Shown here: positions 1-5,379 of the stretch, piece by piece
Position numbering within the stretch: the stretch's first letter is position 1
How the letters are laid out: every line of letters starts with the position of its first letter
NCBI GenBank assembly: GCA_964601765.1
Contig: CAZROR010000076.1
Span: forward strand, 1-8,247
Length of the DNA: 8,247 nucleotides
DNA from: SZUA-181 sp964601765
GTDB lineage: Bacteria > Pseudomonadota > Zetaproteobacteria > Mariprofundales > Mariprofundaceae
Direction of reading: 5' to 3'
The notes under the pieces: model-generated
Seen by the model: the letters and a program-made list of their open reading frames with translations, nothing else
Database searches by the model: none
Told to the model about the DNA's origin: nothing
Program-made: the position numbers and the translations under genes

Positions 1-168
1 GAACCTGACTTACAATAAATACAACATAGCTCAACCATCCCAATATCAGCCAGAAAGGGTAAAAAGAAAAGAGCGGGGAGAATCGTCTCATGCGATGGAA
101 GTATGCACCTGCCAGCGGCAGGGTGAAGTCGTCATGACCGGAAAGGTGAAGCCGGGTTGCCTGCCCGG
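1..168. other. Non-coding stretch downstream of pilin C
   Basis: No credible gene is seen here. The first 75 bases are clearly more AT-rich than the rest of the window. An imperfect hairpin lies at 106-113 with 117-125 (CACCTGCC against GGCAGGGTG, one bulged G). A pyrimidine-rich run on the minus strand at about 58-73 (TCTTTTCTTTTT) lies too far from that hairpin to make a textbook terminator. The stretch is probably the 3' untranslated and intergenic region after the pilin array. I found no convincing promoter in it. Confidence 0.5.
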
Positions 169-169
169 T
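151..169 (-). terminator. Possible weak terminator after pilin C
   Basis: A 5-bp GC stem (CCGGG 152-156 with CCCGG 164-168, 7-nt loop) begins immediately after the pilin C stop codon. On the minus strand it is followed by CTTCACCTTTCC, which is pyrimidine-rich but not a proper U run. An alternative pairing, TGACCGG 135-141 with CCGGTCA 165-171, competes with it. It could help end the pilin transcript. Confidence is low. Confidence 0.3.
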
Positions 170-570
170 CAGTTGGCGCGGATCGCCCCCACGGAGCCGG
201 TAACGGTATAGCTTTTATCTCCGCTTACATGCCAGGCACTACCGGTATAGGAATCCGCACCATCGATGGCTGCGGGGGAAACCTGCAACACGACATCCTT
301 GGCGACCTTGAAGCTGTCCCCACCGGTCACGGGCAGGGTTGCCGGCCCGGGGCTGCCGCCGGTGGATAGTGAGACAAATTCGACGTTAGCTGAATAATAG
401 GCCTCTTCAAAGCTGATGGCATCTCTGAGATTTGCAAAGGCCGTCGAGTTGAATGCCTTGGCGCGATAGGTAACAAATTGCGGAATCGCGATGGCGGCAA
501 GGATGGCAATGATGGCCACAACGATCATCAGCTCGATGAGCGTGAAGCCTCGCATATCGTAGCTATGCAT
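169..570 (-). CDS. Type IV prepilin-like protein, third in array (pilin C)
   Basis: This is a predicted type IV pilin subunit of 133 residues. It would be cleaved and N-methylated by the prepilin peptidase (PilD type) and assembled as a membrane-derived filament. From the chosen ATG at 570 the leader is MHSYDMRG, and the mature protein begins FTLIELM with the expected Glu5 and a hydrophobic helix to about mature residue 24 (ending IPQF). The open frame extends upstream to 630, but that start lies inside a hairpin terminator and would give an implausibly long leader, so I reject it. The mature part is about 125 residues and has no cysteine. The C-terminal YTVTGSVGAIR matches pilins A and B, so this is a diverged paralogue. 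Only a weak AGG sits 8 nt before the ATG, and no sigma-54 element is present, unlike its two neighbours. It may be poorly expressed, a minor pilin or a reserve copy. Confidence 0.85.
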   Translation of the reverse strand: MHSYDMRGFTLIELMIVVAIIAILAAIAIPQFVTYRAKAFNSTAFANLRDAISFEEAYYSANVEFVSLSTGGSPGPATLPVTGGDSFKVAKDVVLQVSPAAIDGADSYTGSAWHVSGDKSYTVTGSVGAIRAN

Positions 571-587
571 ATGCCAAGCCTGAAAGG

Positions 588-619
588 GAAACGCCCCACG
601 CGCAAGCATGGGGCGTTTC
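588..619 (-). terminator. Hairpin terminator between pilins B and C
   Basis: A perfect 11-bp inverted repeat, GAAACGCCCCA (588-598) and TGGGGCGTTTC (609-619), has a 10-nt loop and begins 21 nt after the pilin B stop codon. On the minus strand the stem ends in GTTTC and is followed by CCTTTCA, a broken U-rich tail. It is the most terminator-like structure in the window. It should end most pilin B transcripts before pilin C. Confidence 0.7.
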
Positions 620-640
620 ACTCCGGTCATACTGACCTGA

Positions 641-1015
641 CTACCGGATCACGCCCACAGAGCCCGACACCGTGTAGGTCTTGGTGCCATCGGCATGGCC
701 GGCGCTGCCGACATAGCCATAAGTCGAATCCGTGGCCATCACGAGCGTCACGTTCTTCGAAACGGCGATGCCCTTTGTGGCACTCTTGGAGCCATTGGCG
801 CCACCGTTCATCGTAATGCCAAAGTATTCCTGGTTTTCGGAATAGTAGGCCTCTTCAGATGTCATGGCGTTGCGCAGATCCGAATTCGCGGCTGCGTTGA
901 ACGACTTGGCGCGATAGGCGGAGAACTGCGGAATAGCGATGGCGGCGAGAATGCCGATAATAGCCACAACGATCATCAGCTCGATGAGCGTAAAACCTTT
1001 TTCTTTACTTAACAT
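641..1015 (-). CDS. Type IV major-pilin-like prepilin (pilin B)
   Basis: This predicted type IV pilin has 124 residues. The leader MLSKEKG ends in Gly, and the mature chain of 117 residues starts FTLIELMIVVAIIGILAAIA with Glu5 and Pro22. These are the features recognised by prepilin peptidase and needed for helix packing in the filament. The ATG at 1015 follows a strong Shine-Dalgarno sequence, AAGGAGGT, at 1024-1031 (8 nt spacing). There is no cysteine, so the usual C-terminal disulfide loop of Pseudomonas or Neisseria pilins is absent. The first 60 mature residues resemble the short Geobacter PilA, with aromatics at 1, 24, 27, 32, 51 and 57 plus extra ones at 50 and 58. A C-terminal part of about 57 residues ends YTVSGSVGVIR. 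It is about 92% identical to pilin A outside the leader (10 differences in 120 positions, counted by hand). Its own sigma-54 promoter lies upstream. The pilA symbol is likely but not certain without the rest of the pilus genes. Confidence 0.93.
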   Translation of the reverse strand: MLSKEKGFTLIELMIVVAIIGILAAIAIPQFSAYRAKSFNAAANSDLRNAMTSEEAYYSENQEYFGITMNGGANGSKSATKGIAVSKNVTLVMATDSTYGYVGSAGHADGTKTYTVSGSVGVIR

Positions 1016-1055
1016 GGTCTGGTACCTCCTTCATGAATGTTCAAGCGACATAACA

Positions 1056-1063
1056 GGGGGGGG
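1056..1063 (-). repeat. Poly-C (8) tract in the pilin B promoter
   Basis: Eight consecutive G on the plus strand (C on the minus) lie one base after the -12 element of the pilin B sigma-54 promoter and before the predicted transcription start. Homopolymers of this size can slip during replication. The tract falls in the region melted at initiation, so a length change could alter promoter strength. Confidence 0.6.
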
Positions 1064-1080
1064 AGCAAGATGCGTGCCAG
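1064..1080 (-). promoter_or_regulatory. Sigma-54 (RpoN) -24/-12 promoter of pilin B
   Basis: On the minus strand the sequence reads CTGGCACGCATCTTGCT. It carries TGGCAC, five bases, then TTGCT, a full match to the known RpoN consensus (TGGCAC-N5-TTGCA/T) with GG and GC at the invariant positions. Counting 12 bases on gives a start near 1053 and a leader of about 38 nt that contains the strong ribosome binding site. Pilin genes under PilS/PilR control in Pseudomonas use this promoter class. The fit here is inferred from sequence only. Confidence 0.9.
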
Positions 1081-1108
1081 ATTTTGCCCTGCCGCTTCGG
1101 CACACATC

Positions 1109-1162
1109 GACAGCAAAGTGACAAAATATGTCAGTCGGGACGGCGCTATTTTGTCACTTTGC
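1109..1162. promoter_or_regulatory. Perfect 16-bp inverted repeat, candidate enhancer site of pilin B promoter
   Basis: GCAAAGTGACAAAATA (1113-1128) is repeated inverted as TATTTTGTCACTTTGC (1147-1162), with an 18-nt spacer. Four TGTC/GACA cores occur, at 1109-1112, 1120-1123, 1129-1132 and 1152-1155; the middle two form TGACAAAATATGTCA. Relative to the predicted start near 1053 the region spans about -57 to -110, a normal distance for an RpoN-dependent activator. As I recall it, the PilR consensus of Pseudomonas aeruginosa ends in C/GTGTC. The repeat also lies 11 nt after the pilin A stop codon, so it could double as a 3' hairpin or terminator, although it lacks a U tail. Confidence 0.65.
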
Positions 1163-1172
1163 CGGCAGCTGA

Positions 1173-1553
1173 TCAGCGAATCACACCCACGGAACCCGAC
1201 ACCGTGTAGGTCTTGGAGCCCTCGGCGTGACCGGCGCTGCCGACATAGCCATAAGTCGAATCCGTGGCCATCACGAGTGTCACGTTCTTGGAGGCAGCAA
1301 TACCCTTTGAGGCACTTTTGGCCCCGTTAGCCCCGCCATTCAACGTGATACCGAAGTATTCCTGGGCCTCGGAGTAGTAGGCCTCTTCCGCCGTCATGGC
1401 GTTGCGCAGGTCCGAATTTGCGGCCGCATTGAATGCCTTGGCCCGGTAAGCGGAAAACTGCGGAATGGCGATGGACGCCAGAATGCCGATGATAGCCACA
1501 ACGATCATCAGCTCAATCAACGTGAAGCCCTTTTCTCTGTACTGGTTGGTCAT
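1173..1553 (-). CDS. Type IV major-pilin-like prepilin (pilin A)
   Basis: This predicted type IV pilin has 126 residues and is first in transcription order in the array. The leader MTNQYREKG ends in Gly. The mature chain of 117 residues starts FTLIELMIVVAIIGILASIA with Glu5, then IPQFSAYRAKAFN. It has no cysteine. The ATG at 1553 overlaps the stop codon of pncB (ATGA) and has its own Shine-Dalgarno AAAGGAG at 1561-1567 (7 nt spacing). It differs from pilin B at about 10 of 120 aligned residues, mostly conservative changes such as Ala/Ser, Ser/Thr, Glu/Asp and Leu/Met. The aromatic pattern of the N-terminal half and the YTVSGSVGVIR end are shared. It has its own sigma-54 promoter inside the end of pncB, so it is probably expressed apart from the NAD salvage genes. 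Which of A or B is the main filament subunit cannot be told from sequence. Confidence 0.93.
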   Translation of the reverse strand: MTNQYREKGFTLIELMIVVAIIGILASIAIPQFSAYRAKAFNAAANSDLRNAMTAEEAYYSEAQEYFGITLNGGANGAKSASKGIAASKNVTLVMATDSTYGYVGSAGHAEGSKTYTVSGSVGVIR

Positions 1554-2941
1554 GATATATCTCCTTTACTAACAAGGTTGCCAGCAAGTCTGGTGCCATG
1601 CCCTTGCAGACCGGCATCCAGGCGCGCCGCCAGCGCCTGCAGCCGCCGTGATATGCGCACGGGATATGCCGGCACGCCATCCAGCCGTCGCAGCCGGACC
1701 GGCAGCCGGCCCAGCTGTGACTGCGCATAGCTGCGTATCTCCACAAGGGATGGACAGGACACCACCAACTGTCCCGCTCGCATCACCGGATGCAGCAGCG
1801 GCTCTGCTCCTCGAACATGCTCCCCCTCAAGCACCACCGTATCCTGACGCATGCGCCCATCCCGCAGGTGCCGGAATACCTGCTTGCGGCCGGGCCACGT
1901 GGCCTTGCCTTCGCTGGTCTTGCGTCTCGCCCGGCCAGCGTACTCCTGTAACTTGTAGGCGCAGTCCAGATAGGGGGCATCGCTGGCCGTCACCATGCGG
2001 GTGCCGATGCCAAAACCATTAATCGGCGCGTTCACCGCGATCATTGCCTGGATGGCATATTCGTCCAGATTGCCACTGACAAAAATTTTCGTATCCCGCA
2101 AGCCCGCGCGGTCGAGGATGGCGCGCACCTTCCGGGAATGCGCGACAAGATCGCCGGAGTCCAGCCGCACGGCCCGGATGCGAACACCTTCCCGGGCCAG
2201 GCGGGGCGCAATCTCCCCGACCCTGGCTGCACCGGCCTCCGTGTCGTAGGTGTCGATCAGGAGAGTGACATTGTCCGGGTGCGTGCGGGCAAAGTGCACA
2301 AAGGCTGCCTGCTCATCGTCATGTGCCAGAATATAGGAATGCGCCATGGTGCCAAAGGCAGGCACGCCCAGTTCGGCCTCGGCAAGCACGGTGGATGTAC
2401 CGTCCAGCCCGGCGATATAGGCGGCGCGGGCCGCCAACAGACCTGCCGTGGCCTCATGCGCCCGTCTGAAGCCGAAGTCCACAAGCAGTGCATCCGGTGC
2501 GGCCAGCCGCATGCGTGCCGCCTTGCTCGCAACAACCGTCTGGAAGTGCAGGATGTTGATCAGCCGGGATTCAACAAGCTGTGCCACGGGCAGCGGCGCG
2601 GTCACGCGCAACACAGGCTCATCGGAAAAGAATATCTCTCCCTCGCGCATGGCATGCACCTCGCCCTCGAAGCGCAGATGCTCCAGATAAGCGACAAAGT
2701 CCCGGCTGAAGCGCCCGCTTCCGTCAAGCCACTCCAGATCGCCTGCGGAAAAATGCAGGTGTCCGAGAAACTGCAGCGCCTGTTCAAGACCCGCAAACAT
2801 CAGGAAATTCCGCCCCTCGGGAAGCCGCCGCACGAAAAGCTCGAATACGGCTGTGTCATCCATGCCATGCTCGAGATAGGACTGCATCATCGTGAGCTGA
2901 TACAGGTCTGTCAGCAGCGGGCTTTTTGTCGCATCCATCAT
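1550..2941 (-). CDS. pncB: Nicotinate phosphoribosyltransferase
   Basis: This cytoplasmic enzyme of 463 residues joins nicotinate to PRPP with ATP hydrolysis, giving nicotinate mononucleotide, the committed step of Preiss-Handler NAD salvage. Visible family motifs are the N-terminal LLTDLYQLTM (about 9-18), FGTMAHSY (196-203; His201 is the expected phosphorylated histidine), VRLDSGDL (258-265), FVSGNLDEY (287-295) and GFGIGTRM (309-316) in the phosphate-binding part of the barrel. The length fits the family (about 400-540). The ATG at 2941 overlaps the pncA stop (ATGA), and a second Met codon follows directly. The ribosome binding site is weak, so translation is probably coupled to pncA. The last 20 or so codons carry a sigma-54 promoter for the next gene, and the stop overlaps the start of pilin A. 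The short tail after YPVRISRRL is not conserved as far as I can judge. Confidence 0.93.
   Translation of the reverse strand: MMDATKSPLLTDLYQLTMMQSYLEHGMDDTAVFELFVRRLPEGRNFLMFAGLEQALQFLGHLHFSAGDLEWLDGSGRFSRDFVAYLEHLRFEGEVHAMREGEIFFSDEPVLRVTAPLPVAQLVESRLINILHFQTVVASKAARMRLAAPDALLVDFGFRRAHEATAGLLAARAAYIAGLDGTSTVLAEAELGVPAFGTMAHSYILAHDDEQAAFVHFARTHPDNVTLLIDTYDTEAGAARVGEIAPRLAREGVRIRAVRLDSGDLVAHSRKVRAILDRAGLRDTKIFVSGNLDEYAIQAMIAVNAPINGFGIGTRMVTASDAPYLDCAYKLQEYAGRARRKTSEGKATWPGRKQVFRHLRDGRMRQDTVVLEGEHVRGAEPLLHPVMRAGQLVVSCPSLVEIRSYAQSQLGRLPVRLRRLDGVPAYPVRISRRLQALAARLDAGLQGHGTRLAGNLVSKGDIS
1583..1598 (-). promoter_or_regulatory. Sigma-54 promoter of pilin A, inside pncB
   Basis: On the minus strand the sequence reads TGGCACCAGACTTGCT, which is TGGCAC, five bases, then TTGCT, a full match to the RpoN consensus. 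It lies inside the last codons of pncB. The predicted start near 1572 gives a leader of about 19 nt that still includes the AAAGGAG ribosome binding site. The same element type with the same TTGCT ending precedes pilin B, which makes chance unlikely. GTGTCCTGTCC on the minus strand (1752-1762) holds two TGTC cores about 185 bases upstream of that start and could be an activator site, but the coding sequence explains it equally well. Confidence 0.85.
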
Positions 2942-3525
2942 TGCAGCTGCGCCACCCGGATCACCACCGCGCCGGCCGCGCGCATATCCGCGACCGCCCG
3001 CACATCATCACCGTCGTTGACATTGACGGCGCGAATGGCATCCGCGAGCAGGCAAACCCGATAGCCGAGCCTGAGGGCGTCCTGCACGGTTGAAAGCACG
3101 CAGTAGTCCGTTGCCAGGCCACCGATGAAGAGCCGCGAAGCACCGGCCTCCTGCAGCGCGTCATGCAGGGCGGTGCCGTCAAAGCCGGAATAGGCATCCT
3201 TCTCCGGCTGCCCGGCCTTGGAGATCACCCTCACATCTGCCGGCAGGTGCAGTGTGGGGGGAAACTCGGCACCATTCGTGCCGGCCACGCAGTGTGCTGG
3301 CCAGGGCCCACCCTGGTCATGGAACGAACAGTGGTTTGCGGGATGCCAGTCGCGTGTGGCAAAAACCGGCAGCCCGTGCCGGCAGAAACATTCGATGTAC
3401 TGGTTCAGCACCGGCACAATGGCATCGCCATGCGGTACGGCAAGCGCCCCGCCGGGCAAAAAGTCGTTTTGCACATCCACGATGATCAGCGCATCGCTCG
3501 CTTCAAGCCTGATTGCCTTGGTCAT
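2938..3525 (-). CDS. pncA: Nicotinamidase
   Basis: This isochorismatase-fold amidohydrolase of 195 residues hydrolyses nicotinamide to nicotinate and ammonia in the cytoplasm, feeding PncB. From the ATG at 3525 the catalytic triad is Asp17 (IIVDVQNDF), Lys103 (ISKAGQPEKDAYSGF) and Cys142 (GLATDYCV). Metal ligands are expected at Asp59, His61 and His78 (TRDWHPANH and WPAHC). The length is close to the Mycobacterium and E. coli enzymes. An in-frame TTG at 3546 would add seven residues, MYERKKR. I prefer the ATG because AGAGGAAG sits at normal spacing just before it. The stop codon overlaps the start of pncB. The gap to the upstream cinA-like stop is 78 nt and includes a 6-bp hairpin (3572-3587), so the two may or may not share a transcript. 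Confidence 0.95.
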   Translation of the reverse strand: MTKAIRLEASDALIIVDVQNDFLPGGALAVPHGDAIVPVLNQYIECFCRHGLPVFATRDWHPANHCSFHDQGGPWPAHCVAGTNGAEFPPTLHLPADVRVISKAGQPEKDAYSGFDGTALHDALQEAGASRLFIGGLATDYCVLSTVQDALRLGYRVCLLADAIRAVNVNDGDDVRAVADMRAAGAVVIRVAQLQ

Positions 3526-3571
3526 CCGCTTCTTCCTCTCATACAAGTATCCACCCAGTATGAAGTGTAGA

Positions 3572-3587
3572 CCGGTTCAGCAACCGG
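3572..3587 (-). other. Intergenic hairpin between cinA-like gene and pncA
   Basis: A 6-bp perfect stem, CCGGTT (3572-3577) with AACCGG (3582-3587), has a CAGC loop and lies 46 nt before pncA. On the minus strand it is followed by TCTACACTTCATACT, which is not a U run, so I do not call it a terminator. It could stabilise or separate the pncA-pncB message from the upstream one. Confidence 0.35.
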
Positions 3588-3603
3588 CGCGGCAACAGGG
3601 TGC

Positions 3604-4332
3604 TCAGGCCGGATGCAATGTATCCAGCATCTCCAGCACCGCTGACTCGGCAGCCTTCAGCTCAGCTGCGTCCTGACTGCTCAGACAAATTTTGCCTCGT
3701 GGCTGACTGCCACAACGCTGCGGATAGGAACCGATCTCCACGCCAGGGAAGCGCTGCTGAATTTTGTCCAGCGCCGCGGCATAAGAGCTCTCGGGAAGAT
3801 CGACATCAAGCTGCCGCCGTCTGAATGGCTGGCCGCCAAAATCGGCCAGAATGGTTTCCAGCTGCGAGGCAAAGATATCAGGCACCCCAGCCAGCACATA
3901 GACGTTGCCGATGTGTGCGCCAGGGGCAATGCTTTTCTCGCAGAGGATGGGCACGGCACCGGCCGGCAGCCTGGCCATGCGCCTGCGTCCGTCATTCAGC
4001 CTGTCCACGCCATAGTGCCGGGCCATGGCTGCCAGCATTGCTGTATGATCGGCAAGCGCCACGCCAAAGGCATCAGCTATGGACTGCATCGTGATGTCAT
4101 CGTGCGTCGGCCCGATACCGCCACTCGTGATTACCGCGTCACAGGCACCGCGCAGACGGTTGACCGCCGAGACAATGGAATCACACTCATCCGGCACCAC
4201 CACGATTTCCCGCAGCCTGCAGCCACGGGCAAACAGCCGCCTTGCAGCAAGCCAGGCATTGGCCTCTCGCGTACGTCCGGAAAGCACCTCGTTGCCAATT
4301 ACCAGCACAGCAGCTGTCCGGTGTCCCTGCAT
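3604..4332 (-). CDS. Stand-alone CinA N-terminal (MoaB/COG1058) domain protein
   Basis: The protein has 242 residues and the molybdopterin-binding-like fold of COG1058, the N-terminal domain of CinA, often annotated competence/damage-inducible protein A. Motifs seen are VIGNEVLSG (11-19), VITSGGIGPTHDDIT (67-81) with its Gly-rich loop and acidic pair, VLAGVPDIF (147-155), and ESSYAAALDKIQQRFP followed by IGSYP (181-204). The C-terminal PncC-type nicotinamide mononucleotide deamidase domain of full-length CinA (about 400 residues in all) is absent, and the frame ends cleanly. COG1058 domains have been reported as ADP-ribose or related pyrophosphatases, and the eukaryotic relative sits in FAD synthetase. 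The exact substrate here is unknown. The position just before pncA-pncB makes a role in pyridine nucleotide recycling plausible but unproven. The ATG at 4332 follows GGAGGGAAG. Only 25 nt separate it from the htpX stop. Confidence 0.85.
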   Translation of the reverse strand: MQGHRTAAVLVIGNEVLSGRTREANAWLAARRLFARGCRLREIVVVPDECDSIVSAVNRLRGACDAVITSGGIGPTHDDITMQSIADAFGVALADHTAMLAAMARHYGVDRLNDGRRRMARLPAGAVPILCEKSIAPGAHIGNVYVLAGVPDIFASQLETILADFGGQPFRRRQLDVDLPESSYAAALDKIQQRFPGVEIGSYPQRCGSQPRGKICLSSQDAAELKAAESAVLEMLDTLHPA

Positions 4333-4357
4333 CTTCCCTCCGCGCCGCTGCCTGTCC

Positions 4358-5284
4358 CTAGTTGCTCAGGCTCCGCAGGGCTGCAATACGCGCTTCGATC
4401 GGCGGATGGCTGGCAAACAGGCTTGCCACACCCCCCGCCTTGCCATGAATCTTGAGCGTAGCCAGGGCATCCGCCGGCGCCAGGCTACCCGCCTCCTCTT
4501 CCGGCTGCACATGGCGGGCGATGGCGTCGATTTTCTGCAAGGCACGAATCATCGGCTCAGCACCATACATGCGCGCGGCAAATGCGTCGGCCCGAAACTC
4601 CCGACGCCGCGAGTGCCACATGACGACGATCATCGCCAGAACGGAAAATAATATCTGCAACACCATGTTGACGAGAAAATACGTCATGTAGTTCATCTCG
4701 CCCTCGCGCGACGTGGCCGAGGCGGCAATGCGCGCAATCATACCGGCGAGGAAATAGACAAAGGTATTCATCAGCCCCTGCAGCAACGTGGTGGCCACCA
4801 TGTCGCCATTGCAGACGTGTCCCATTTCGTGTGCCAGCACAGCCCGCACTTCATCGTCGGACAGGCTGGTCACGAGTCCCGAGGAAACGGCCACCATCGA
4901 ATGATTGGCACCGGGGCCTGTGGCAAAGGCATTGGGCGCATCATCCCAGTACACCCACACCTCGGGCATCCGCACGCCGTTGCGCCGGGCCAGCTCCTGA
5001 ACCGTGTTGAAGACCAGCGCCTCCTTCGGCGTGGACGGCTGCGTGACCTGCTGCATGCGGTACATGCCCTTGGCCATCGGCTTGGACATCAGCAGCGAAA
5101 TGAATGCGCCGCCAAAACCGAAGACCATCGCCCAGGCGAACTGATAGCTCGCGAAGCTGCCGCGCAGATCGATGCCCAGCGCAGGCAGTACATAGTAAAT
5201 AAGCACATTGCCTGAAATAACCAGCGTAAGAAAAACCAGCAGGTTGCTGATAACAAGCAGAAAAATACTCTTGAACCAGCGCAT
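4358..5284 (-). CDS. htpX: Membrane zinc metalloprotease HtpX
   Basis: This M48-family inner-membrane protease of 308 residues takes part in quality control of membrane proteins; in E. coli it acts alongside FtsH. The zinc site is HEMGH (His152, Glu153, His156) with the third ligand expected at Glu229 in SRRREFRADA. Hydrophobic segments lie at about 4-27, 48-67, 166-187 and 199-223, as in known HtpX, with the active site between the second and third on the cytoplasmic side. The frame is open to 5392, but the ATG at 5284 has GGAGG five bases upstream (5290-5294) and starts the typical MRWFKSIFLL. The longer version would overlap the start of lon and add 36 unrelated residues. The gene diverges from lon and heads the minus-strand block, so read-through into the NAD salvage genes is possible (25-nt gap). 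Confidence 0.95.
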   Translation of the reverse strand: MRWFKSIFLLVISNLLVFLTLVISGNVLIYYVLPALGIDLRGSFASYQFAWAMVFGFGGAFISLLMSKPMAKGMYRMQQVTQPSTPKEALVFNTVQELARRNGVRMPEVWVYWDDAPNAFATGPGANHSMVAVSSGLVTSLSDDEVRAVLAHEMGHVCNGDMVATTLLQGLMNTFVYFLAGMIARIAASATSREGEMNYMTYFLVNMVLQILFSVLAMIVVMWHSRRREFRADAFAARMYGAEPMIRALQKIDAIARHVQPEEEAGSLAPADALATLKIHGKAGGVASLFASHPPIEARIAALRSLSN

Positions 5285-5336
5285 GAAAACCTCCGCAAGC
5301 GTGTTTTCCATTACTGTGCGGCCGGTTCTCGCGGAA

Positions 5337-5349
5337 TTCAAGCCTTGAA
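5337..5349. promoter_or_regulatory. Palindromic pair of CTTGAA boxes in the htpX/lon region
   Basis: TTCAAG-C-CTTGAA is an inverted repeat that places a heat-shock-type -35 box (CTTGAA) on each strand, back to back. On the plus strand it pairs with a good -10 for lon. On the minus strand the matching -10 for htpX is poor (CCGCACAG at 15 nt spacing). It could be a shared double -35 region or an operator for an unknown regulator. Confidence 0.5.
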
Positions 5350-5370
5350 AGTCGGCCGTGCTTCCCATAC
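5344..5370 (+). promoter_or_regulatory. Sigma-32-like heat-shock promoter of lon
   Basis: CTTGAA (5344-5349), 13 bases, then TCCCATAC (5363-5370) closely fits the known sigma-32 pattern CTTGAA-N13 to 17-CCCCATnT. An overlapping sigma-70 reading, TTGAAA-N17-TACATA, is weaker. The predicted start falls near 5376-5378, a few bases before the lon ATG at 5380. lon and htpX are heat-shock genes in E. coli, which supports the call. Confidence 0.65.
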
Positions 5371-5379
5371 ATAGTGGAT

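Noticed and set aside
571..630. Upstream start for pilin C giving a 153-residue protein
   Set aside because: This extension is the terminator hairpin itself and would give a leader of 28 residues. The ATG at 570 gives a normal 8-residue leader ending in Gly.
641..1553. Repeat array or mobile element suggested by the repeated pilin blocks
   Set aside because: The repeats are the coding sequences of paralogous pilins. There are no transposase genes, terminal inverted repeats or CRISPR-like short repeats and spacers.
2138..3064. 308-codon open frame on the plus strand opposite pncB and pncA
   Set aside because: It is antisense to two genes with clear catalytic motifs. The translation shows no family signature, and long antisense frames are expected at this base composition.
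3526..3546. TTG start for pncA adding seven residues
   Set aside because: The AGAGGAAG ribosome binding site lies inside this stretch and serves the ATG at 3525.
3572..3587. Hairpin before pncA as a terminator
   Set aside because: There is no U run on the minus strand after the stem, and the stem is only six pairs; it is kept only as an unassigned hairpin.
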